From: Psococerastis gibbosa
Taxonomy: Eukaryota > Arthropoda > Insecta > Psocodea > Psocidae
DNA: 64,000 bases
Assembly (NCBI GenBank): GCA_963971405.1
Contig: OZ020487.1
Coordinates: forward strand, 42,753,039 to 42,817,038
Reading direction: 5' to 3'
Position 1 is the first letter of the stretch. Each line of letters starts with the position of its first letter. A program made the position numbers and the translations under genes. The notes under the pieces were generated by a model. The model had not been told where the DNA came from, searched no databases, and saw nothing but the letters and a program-made list of their open reading frames with translations. Below, piece by piece: positions 56,776 through 64,000 of the stretch.

Positions 56776-56935
56776 TGCTTTCCTAATTATGTACGTTAGT
56801 ATAAGGATGTGATGTTCAAAATTTCGGATTTACACGTTTTGAGGTCCCAGAAACACAAAAAATTATTTTTTACGAAATGTCTATCTGTCGGTCTGTCTAT
56901 CAGTCAGTCTGTTTGTCGATTAGTGGTTCGCACGT
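56776..56935 (+). repeat. Family E, truncated copy
   Basis: GCTTTCCTAATTATGTACG, AAATTTCGGATTTACACGTTTTGAGGTCCCAG, ACGAAATGTCTATCTGTCGG. Only the first ~160 bp of the family remain. Confidence 0.55.
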
Positions 56936-57007
56936 CTTGGTTCTTTTTATGCTTTTTTTAATGCTTAGGTAACAAACCAACGTTAAACGTAACACGGGCC
57001 GATGCCT

Positions 57008-57245
57008 TGCTGTTGGTCATTGTATTTTTTTATAACTTGTATTTTTTGTTGGCAATAATATAATACTAGTACACACAATATACTCGCAATAAGTAAATAA
57101 AAAACTCCGACTTTCACCCGAAAGGTTGCTGGTTCGAGTCCCACAATTGCTACATTTTCTGGCCATACTATAGTTGAGTGTAGAAAAGGGCTTTATAGTC
57201 TTAACTCCGCTAGATTGGCTTAGTAATAGAACAAAAAGTCAATAT
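57008..57245 (+). repeat. SINE family A with A+T-rich lead, composite block
   Basis: The lead ATTTTTTGTTGGCAATAATATAATACTAGTACACAC and CAATAAGTAAATAAA joins the SINE head at ACTCCGACTTTCACCCGAAAGG exactly as at 10741-10858. The SINE body is shortened in the middle and runs directly into family E copy 3. Confidence 0.65.
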
Positions 57246-57250
57246 TTATT

Positions 57251-58363
57251 GCTTTCCAATTTATACGTAGTATAAGGAAAGCTTTGTGATGGTCGAAATT
57301 TTCGATTCCGAGATTTCAACGCATTTATACGTTTTGAGGTCCCAGGAACCCAAAAAAATGTTTTTTTACGAAATGTCTGTCTGTCGCTCTGTCGCTCTGT
57401 CTGTGGGACGATTTCCGGGCAAACTACTCGGTTGTTTTTGATTAAATTCGGCATGTAGGTTCACAAAAATCATACCTCCAGACAATTTTTTTTTATTTTG
57501 GGCTATCTCAATTTGGGGAGGTTTTATTTTCAAAAAACTAAAAAAAAACGGCTCCAACGATTTCTTTTAAATTCACATGTATTGTAATCGTTGTTTATAA
57601 TGTCGACAAAATGCGGGGGGTCGCTTGCCCCTTGATAGTTTGCTTCTGGGGGTAAAAATATAAAAATAACTAAATTTTAATGAAAAATTACTAAAAAATA
57701 ATCTTTCTGTTTCTGTTTTCCATCGATGATTTCTACCTTCGGGCATGTTTTAGGTGTTAAATTGAGTAACGAAACCGGACAGGTTGCTTTCCCAGAAAAG
57801 TATTTGGTTTTGTACAAAAAAATGTTTTTTTTTTTTTTAATGATAGAAAATTCACGCTCAAAAGCATTGCGTGCCTTGCCAGTATTGCTGTGTGGTAATG
57901 TGTTGGTCTGACCTATTTATAGAATTTACCTCACCTCCAAGTACGTCAGGTGGACAACCCCTCCCACTCCCGAGATATCGGAAATTTAATCACAGGAAAA
58001 TTATTTGCCATGAAATTACTCATTTTCTCCTTGTGAGAGTTTCCTTGGTGACTTCGTGGAACTTGGAGAACATCATGAGTAGAGGAAGAAGAACGCAATG
58101 ATCCACAATAAAATACTTTAATAGTGACCGGTTTATGTACTCAACCCTCGCCTCCACCTCCCACTCCCATCCCGTAGTATATAAGCTGGCGTTCTTTCAT
58201 GTGTTGTTAGTCTGATGATAGATTTTATCCGAAACCGGTCACTATTAAAGTATTTTACTGTGGATCATTGCGTTCTTCTTCCTCTACCCATGACTCATTT
58301 TCTCTATCTACTAATTTTGATAAATTGGAAAGCATGTTCGAGTAAACTCGGACCGGTTCCTTA
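57251..58363 (+). repeat. Family E element, copy 3, interrupted
   Basis: GCTTTCCAATTTATACG...AAATTGGAAAGCATG...CGGACCGGTTCC, with the same internal landmarks as copies 1 and 2. A 263-bp element is inserted at 58030-58292. Confidence 0.65.
58018..58304. mobile_element. Penelope-like short insertion with long inverted arms
   Basis: Insertion 58030-58292 is flanked by the 12-bp direct repeat ACTCATTTTCTC (58018-58029, 58293-58304). Arms at 58076-58134 and 58232-58289 are inverses (AGAGGAAGAAGAACGCAATG / CATTGCGTTCTTCTTCCTCT; AGTGACCGGTTT / AAACCGGTCACT). Between them are a TATATAAG box (58182) and CTGATGAT...CCGAAACCGG (58212-58238), resembling a hammerhead-type core as found in Penelope-like elements. 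The 10-base segment next to the core does not form the standard stem II, so ribozyme activity is doubtful. Confidence 0.5.
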
Positions 58364-58887
58364 AATAGAGATTATATTAGACAGTAGATGAGCTACAGGA
58401 AAAATACGGCTGAGATTAATTAATTTGGTCGTGCTAGAGTTGTAGGAGAAAACAATGTTAAACATGAATAGGCCTTATAAAAGTATTGTATATTGTTGAT
58501 TCCAAGTTCGACCCTATACTTAAAAGATAATTGCGCACAAACCTACACATACACGCGTCGATTTAATTTGTGTAGTATCCTACAGAAAGCCCATTATTAC
58601 TTGGGTGTTGGCCACTTGTATCAAAACACATGAACAGCAAAGCAGGCTGTGTGACTGGAAAAAGCTTGCAAATTGATATTAATGCTCAACCGGAAAAACA
58701 TATCTCTTTGGAGTCACGAAATGGGATACTTTAATCTAACTTTCTGAGAGATTACATCGCTAAATCGTTTGCTTATACCTTGCCTGTATCTCAATTCTCA
58801 GATGACGTACGAATCTTGTAAGAATTTTTGTTATATTAGAGCCTACTTTAATAACGAGTGCCTACTCAATGATGTTACATTGGATTA
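58364..58887. other. No gene seen
   Basis: A+T-rich spacer. The plus frame 58769-59110 overlaps the candidate exon on the other strand and is judged a shadow. Confidence 0.35.
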
Positions 58888-59159
58888 TCAATTTATCATT
58901 TTCAGGGTTATTGATTTGCGCAGTTTCACCAGGGGAACATCTTGGAGCTTGGACTCTTCAACATTGTTTGGTAGAGGCTCTTGCTTGACCACGGCTATAT
59001 TTGGTATGTTATGGTCAGCAACATTCCCGACACCCGCGTTTCTCCTATCGATGACGGTAAGGTCATTAAGTTTGGTCGGATCCATAGGTTTTCCTTTTGT
59101 CGTGTTTTGAACCTCAACTTTCCGTTTCTTATTTCTTTTCCGGTCTACATTGTTCACAG
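58888..59159 (-). CDS. Candidate host exon, lysine-rich product, unknown
   Basis: On the minus strand an acceptor-like TTTATTTTACAG ends at 59160 and a frame is open from 59159 to a TGA at 58888. Features: a basic cluster KRNKKRKVEV that could be a nuclear localisation signal; VVKQEP, fitting the SUMO consensus (hydrophobic-K-x-E); and many polar residues. A donor-like CTG/GTGAAA at 58929 could end the exon earlier. No family recognised. It could be a terminal exon of a nuclear protein, a fragment of a LINE ORF1, or chance. Confidence 0.3.
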
Positions 59160-59167
59160 CTGTAAAA

Positions 59168-60482
59168 TAAATGTATTTATGTATTTCAGATATTTATTCA
59201 TTTATTTACTTAACCCCGACTTCCACTACAGCTATATTTTCACTGTTGCTCTGATGAGGTGCCGCTTAATACATTATTCAGCAAGTCCCAAGTTATTATT
59301 TGTTTTCTCTTTTGGACAAACTCAACACAAGTCAGCGGTTTGCCCGAGGCCGACGCCAACGTGGACCTCAAATGAATTATTCATATCACAATCTGAATCA
59401 ATTCTCTCATGCCAAAATGTTACATATACTGTACAATACAGTTCACATATCAGTTCTCTGGGTAGGACTGGTAGGAGAGATGGACCATTTGCCCCCGCAA
59501 AGGATTTTTATTTTTATTTTTTTAGAGTCAACTTCTTCTTCTTCTTCTAATGTCAATTGTATCAAAAAATTTGGAATAGAGAATATGTCAGGTGTTCCAG
59601 GCACCTGTCTGTGGGCACCGTATATTACGCGATGCTAATTCAGCACACTTCAAGCACAGACCGTTGAAAGGCTGTTCATGTGACGCAGCCAGGCAAGGTT
59701 ATACATATGAGTAGGGACCGAAAGTGCGGGGCTCTCAGAGGTTCCTAGACGTGAGACCCAACCAACCCTGCAGATCTTGTCGTTTTTTGTACAAGAGCTC
59801 GAGTGTACATAATGTAAATCGGTGAATGTCTTAATATATGTATTGTATATAATGTAAATCTAAAAGCACAATTACTACAGCAGCCCCCGTCCTTGCGAAG
59901 GTTTGGTGTGCCCCCACACTAGACTCTTGGTACCCGGGGTTAAATAGTATGCATATAAATAATTAGATTACTCGTGACTTCGTGGTATTTCATATTAATA
60001 AACCAAAAATAACAAAAACTTAGAGTTTTAGAAAAACTTGTTATAACAACCCGAATTAGTAAAACCCAAATAATCGTTAAGAAATTAACTTTGTCTAAGA
60101 AACCCACTTGTGTTAGTATATAACCCTGAGCGCTTTCGGCAAGAACTGCCATCTACAGAGGGAAACCCACTAGCGCAGTTACACCTTATCTGCGATTTGA
60201 GACTTGCTCAACTCGAGGAGATGATGCAAATGTGACTAGAGAGAGGAAACCTTGGTTTATATAGTATATAGTAGGTATATTAATGGTCAATTATAGGAGC
60301 CAGCGGCCTAGGAATTTCTTCACCTAACAAATAAGGAATTGTAATGCAGTTGTCTTCTGCTTTCTTATGCCGTTGACCCTTCATTGAGTTCCTCCTTCGG
60401 GGCCAGCTTCCCAACCCCAGGACAAAGGAGAGTACTGCCCAGAAAAGACTGTGTTTTTCGCTTATCCCAGCTCAATCTAGGC
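59168..60482. other. No convincing gene
   Basis: The plus frame 58981-59550 (189 residues) is low in motifs, ends in a poly-F tract encoded by T-runs, and overlaps the exon candidate; I treat it as chance. A TTC microsatellite lies near 59531. Confidence 0.35.
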
Positions 60483-60657
60483 CCCCTATCCAAGGCCGTA
60501 GCCAGAGGGAGGTCCAAGAGGTCCGGACCCCCCCCCCCCAAGAAAATATTTGCCAGATAGAATTGAGTTTCAAATATATTGAGGTAGTCTCACCTCCGAT
60601 GACGTCAGTTGGACCCCCCCCCCCAAAAAAAAATCTACCTACGACCCTGCCCCTATC
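60483..60657. mobile_element. hAT-like MITE with 8-bp TSD, G/C-run family
   Basis: Element 60491-60649 between CCCCTATC repeats (60483-60490, 60650-60657). The left end is CAAGGCCGTAGCCAGAGGG; the right end CTACGACCCTG is a decayed inverse. Internal C-runs, and GATGACGTCAGTTGGAC next to the second. Confidence 0.75.
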
Positions 60658-60978
60658 TGTTCAGTCTCCATCTTCACCACGAGGACATGCAGATTAGGGA
60701 TTTTCACGGCTTCCCCTCTGAAAACATAAGTGCATCACTCAGAAGCTAAGATACTTTCAAGTAGTACAAAAGCAATAATAATGCACTATAAGTCATGCTT
60801 TGTACCTTTCTTTGTTTCCAAATGCAGATCCCATGATCAATTTAATAGTCTGTAAGGAATACTATTGTTTTATATGGTAGGAATGGGATATTCACACCCG
60901 ACAAGAATTTTTTCGGGCATTTCCGCTGTTACGAAGGGGTTTCTAAGTCATACACGGTCACACTACTTGTTTATCTAC

Positions 60979-61140
60979 TTGTAAAGGTTAATGGCAATGG
61001 TGTAATACTACAAAGGGTTAGTTGGACTTGCAATGTCTGTTGTGTTAATAGTCATTAGAGGCATGGGCCTCATGGTCATCGAACAATTAGGGTGGAGCCC
61101 ATTGTCAGGGGAAGGGGGCGACGTTTGTTAAATAGCATTA
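60979..61140 (-). repeat. Dispersed repeat family H, inverted copy
   Basis: Reverse complement of 8930-9077 (GGGTTAGTTGGACTTGCA, GTGTTAATAGTCATTAGAGG, CATGGGCCTCATGGTCATCG, GAGCCCATTGTCAGGGG, GTTAAATAG). The outer words GGTGTAATACTAC and GTTGTAATGC face each other and may be terminal inverted repeats. Confidence 0.5.
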
Positions 61141-61208
61141 CAACTTGTTTGTAGATGCGGCTCTTCAGTTTTTTGGCATTATCCTGTTTTTCAGTATCTA
61201 CACCATTT

Positions 61209-61396
61209 CTCACCATCAAGGCCGTGCCCAGGGGGGTGGTCCATGGGGTCCGGACCCCCCCCCCCCCGAAATAAATTTTTGTACGTAAAACCGTACGGTT
61301 TGAAGAATTTATTCATTAATTCATCAATAAATTACGTGAAAAAATTTTTTTGGACCCCCTCGGAAATCAAAACCTGGGCACGGCCATGCTCGCCAT
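61209..61396. mobile_element. hAT-like MITE, sibling of 20223-20397
   Basis: Element 61217-61388 with ends CAAGGCCGTGCCCAGGGGGG and, inverted, CATGGCCGTGCCCAGG. Flanks CTCACCAT and CTCGCCAT are an 8-bp duplication with one change. Interior GTACGTAAAACCGTACGG and AATTTATTCATTAATTC parallel 20290-20340 inverted. Confidence 0.75.
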
Positions 61397-61564
61397 GTTA
61401 TCCGTGTTCTGAAGTCGTCTGACGTCACCCGTCTTCCTCGTGTAATGTTGCTCCCAGGTATTAGACGGAAAAGGTTTAACTCCATCATCTACCTATTTTC
61501 CATTTTTTTTTAATGCACGGTAGGCTAGGTATTTGACAAAAAACTACTACTACTAATTTTTGGT

Positions 61565-61871
61565 CTGCTCTGCCTGCGCGGTCCTGCATTCTCCTTCACC
61601 AGTCATCAACGCCAAGGGTCGTCAGATCTACCTCGACGTCGTCCAGCCATCGCATCCGTGTTCGTCCGACTCGTCTTCTCCCTGGGGGAACCTTGTATAT
61701 GGCTGCTCTTGTTGCCCTATTGTCTGGCATTCGTTCCACGTGCCCTAGCCACCTGATGCGGGCTCTCTTGATTTCGGGTACTATCGTAGGTTCTCGGTAT
61801 ATCACGTAGAGCTCATCATTTCTACGGACACGCCACTGTCTCTGTCCCTCTCTCTCACCCTGATTTTGCAC
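61565..61871 (-). pseudogene. LINE ORF2 C-terminal fragment
   Basis: Minus frame 61871-61596 reads IKRARIRWLGHVERMPDNR...GRRRVGRTRMRWLDDVEVDLTTLGV: the RWLGH..RM and GRP..RW.DD...DL..LG blocks of the C-terminal part of many LINE ORF2 proteins. After GVDDW a TGA interrupts the frame, and the next codons (RRMQDRAG) still fit the family, so the stop is a mutation in a dead copy. Confidence 0.65.
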
Positions 61872-62454
61872 CTTTCAAAGTATCTTTGACAAAAAAGGTT
61901 AAATCTATTTTTTAGCTGTTTTCAATTTTTGAAAAATGCACGGTACCTAGAGTACTCTTAAAGTAACGACAACATAAACGAAATCTCTACTTTTTAGAAT
62001 GCAATAAATGCAATGTGCGATAAAATGCTATAGCATATCCCCCGTCACAACATCAACCATGCATAACACTTGCACGTCATGCATAGCTGTACTCACTTGA
62101 ATTTTTACGGTTCTTTGAGATTTTCAATTTAGATTCAATTTAATTCAATCGATCAATACACCCGGAGCTTTTGCTGACGTTTCCCCTCTTTTTAGGCGCG
62201 GAAAGTCAGCAGTAATGGCATAGGGTGAAGATTAGCCAAAGGGGATTTAGATTCCGTGAGTTTCGAGAGAACAGGCATTATATATTTTAAAGGTCAGTCT
62301 CCAGTGGATCTACCATTGGCAAAGTTTGTGGGGTCACAGCAGGGCCACAGCCCCCCCCCCCCCCGAAATTTCTTCTATTTATATGAGATAGAATTAAACT
62401 TACCAGACGTGCGACAATTCACTGCTTACTACTATATACCGTATATTGCAGTAT
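61872..62454. other. No gene seen
   Basis: A+T-rich spacer with a C-run at 62351-62364 next to GGGCCACAGCC, perhaps a MITE remnant. Confidence 0.35.
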
Positions 62455-62505
62455 TATTTGGTATATAACACTGACATTAAACTAGCTTCGGTTGAAGAGG
62501 TAATT
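62455..62505 (+). other. Unoccupied homologue of the 38672 MITE site
   Basis: AACACTGACATTAAACTAGC and TTCGGTTGAAGAGG are continuous here. At 38664-38679 and 39542-39568 the same sequence is split by the MITE, with CATTAAA(C/T) present twice. Confidence 0.65.
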
Positions 62506-62555
62506 TCCTCGTTATAACCGAAATTAGAGGATTTAGAAAAAAATTTATTTATAGC

Positions 62556-62634
62556 GGAATTCGAATGGTCCAGCGGTTAAGACGATGCCCTGGATAGAAG
62601 TAGATTGTGGGTTCGAATTCAGTTCAGGTATTCC
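62556..62634 (+). pseudogene. tRNA-like sequence, degenerate
   Basis: 79 bases with A-box-like TGGTCCAGCGGTTAAGAC and B-box-like GGGTTCGAATTC. The first five bases GGAAT can pair with ATTCC at the end. The anticodon arm and T stem do not fold well, so it is more likely a tRNA pseudogene or a SINE head than a working tRNA. No SINE body is evident after it. Confidence 0.4.
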
Positions 62635-62756
62635 TCTAATTTTGGACATACTACCCCCTCCCCCGGAGAAAATATCCTATTTAACGGGACTGCTTGTGAA
62701 CGATTTCCTCCAAACATGTTGGGAACAGCTCTTACGGGAAAGTTTTTTTTATCTAA

Positions 62757-63101
62757 CGCCTGCCTTCAGCATTTCTACTTTAAGCAACCCTGTCAGCCTG
62801 GCGGGGGGAGTGAGTCTGTTTATTAACTTGAGACACCCTAAGGGCAGACTCCTCCACCTCGGGGAGATGGGGAGTTGACTGACAGGGTGGACCTCCTGAT
62901 TATAGTGGATTCCGAACCACTTGGGGAACATAGTAATGTGACGATTAATTCGGAGGTGACCAGGACTCGGCAAGCAAGTAGACTGACTGGGATAGTCTCA
63001 GCACGTTATCATGTCCCACCATGTCACCCTGCCAACTCTGTAGACACTATCAAGTTTTCAGCAGTTTGAAGTACGCTCTGCTCTTGAGGATTCAACTTGG
63101 T
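62757..63101 (+). repeat. Family C, longest copy
   Basis: ~345 bp: CTTTAAGCAACCCTGTCAGCCTGGCGGGG, ACACCCTAAGGGCAGACTCC, CACCTCGGGGAGATGGGG, GGACCTCCTGATTATAGTGG, GGAGGTGACCAGGACTCGG, GAGGATTCAACTTGG. It contains both the distal and core parts seen separately elsewhere. Confidence 0.6.
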
Positions 63102-63139
63102 AGTAGTAGTAGTATGGTTGGACACAGTCCCAGGCCACG

Positions 63140-63350
63140 GTGTGGGCCCATAGGACTCCAGTGGACCTCCTGATTATAGTGGATTCCGAACCACTTGGGA
63201 AACACAGTGAAGTCACACGATTAGTTCGGAGGTGACCAGGACAAGTCCTACCATGTTTCCCTACCGGCACTGTGCACACGATCAATTTATCTGCAGCTTT
63301 GAACCTGCTCTGGTCCGCTGGATTCAACTTGGTATGGCGGCCGGCTATTC
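63140..63350 (+). repeat. Family C, short-form copy
   Basis: Core only, as at 13640 and 14840 (GGACCTCCTGATTATAGTGG, CCGGCACTGTGCACACG, TGGCGGCCGGCTA). It follows the long copy directly after a GTAGTAGTAG tract. Confidence 0.6.
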
Positions 63351-64000
63351 AACTTGGTAAGGCCACTGGCTCTTAAAGGAAAGCGAAAGTAGCAGGCGAT
63401 GGATAACCATAACGATTGCCATACCATACGAATTTCAAAAAAATAAAAAAAAATAAGGCACCTTTAAAGGTAATGTGACTGTTTCATCCCACAGGCAAAC
63501 CTTTCCCCTCAGAGCAAAACCATTTGTAGAGCCCATTTACACTTATGGTTCATACTGCAAACTGTTTTCTTTGCCAAGTAAATGAGAAAACTGTCATATT
63601 CCACTATGCTGGGGAACACCTCATTTTCTTTTAAACTGTAAAGGAGGGGTTTATGTTTTCTACTGTCTTCTGCTCCTTCTGTCAAACTTTGGCGATCATC
63701 ATGGCAATTATAGTCATGATGAATTTAATAGGGAATTGTAATGCAGTGGTTTATTTAAATCAACTTAATGATTGTCTCTCTGTCCTCTAATTAAAAAAAA
63801 ATGCAGTTGGGGGAGGTAAACATTTTTTTTAGAAGAACAAAGTTTTCTTATCTGTGCGTGTAACTTACTTTCTCGCAATAGCTCCTATAAAAAGTATGCA
63901 AAATAAATTGTTTTAGAATAAGTCTTCCCCTCGCTTGAAGCAGAAGCGTCTTTTCAATATTTTTCAGGGGGGAGGCAATTAGGCACATTTTTAAAAAGGT
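63351..64000. other. No gene seen
   Basis: A+T-rich spacer. GGCGATCATCATGGC at 63692 recurs near 19430. Nothing coding is recognised. Confidence 0.4.

Noticed and set aside
58205-58245. Working hammerhead ribozyme
   Set aside because: The CTGATGA and GAAAC boxes are there, but the bases next to them cannot pair as stem II; kept only as a motif-like remnant.
58981-59550. 189-residue plus-strand frame
   Set aside because: No motif, hydrophobic low-complexity ending from T-runs, and overlap with a better candidate on the other strand.
62556-62634. Functional tRNA gene
   Set aside because: A and B boxes are visible but the anticodon and T stems do not fold.

Overview
The window reads as intergenic or intronic DNA of an invertebrate animal. 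It is A+T-rich, has almost no long open reading frames, and is packed with eukaryotic repeats: tRNA-derived SINEs, short inverted-repeat DNA transposons (MITEs), fragments of LINE and Penelope-like retroelements, and one large BEL/Pao LTR retrotransposon. Splice-like signals occur, while bacterial operons and ribosome-binding sites do not. I cannot name the species. No complete host gene is visible. Two weak candidate coding exons are listed, at 6051-6698 and at 58888-59159 on the minus strand.

The centrepiece is at 29642-52322. A BEL/Pao element has two 315-bp LTRs (29647-29961 and 52003-52317) that differ at one position and are flanked by the 5-bp direct repeat AAGTT. Its gag-pol frame is interrupted after 92 codons by a 16,490-bp insert (30343-46832). 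The insert has 12-bp terminal inverted repeats (CCCGTATAGCAC) and a TA target duplication. Its two ends also share subterminal words (TTTCGCTCCT, GCGATCGTCTC) and carry tandem repeats. Without the insert and one TA the retroelement would be about 6.2 kb, normal for BEL/Pao, and the two halves of the frame are in register. I found no transposase in the insert. It carries ordinary repeat-rich DNA, including SINE, LINE-tail, hAT-like and TTAA-flanked elements.

Left of it (1-29641) lies a mosaic of dispersed repeats: three copies of a ~0.7-kb TTAA-flanked element, hAT-like MITEs with long G/C runs and exact 8-bp target duplications, two foldback MITEs flanked by TTA-type sequence, two SINE families (A, with a tRNA-Glu-like head; B, always in minus orientation here), a ~310-bp tandem repeat, an ~0.85-kb repeat family E, and remnants of LINEs and a Penelope-like GIY-YIG endonuclease. 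Right of it (52323-64000) the same families recur: a larger block of SINE plus family E, a 263-bp inverted-repeat insertion inside that block, more hAT-like MITEs, LINE fragments, a degenerate tRNA-like sequence and family C repeats.

The only long intact coding potential is the retrotransposon gag-pol. The nesting order (MITE into repeat, BEL/Pao into an old TTAA-type fragment, giant insert into BEL/Pao) gives a relative history of the locus.
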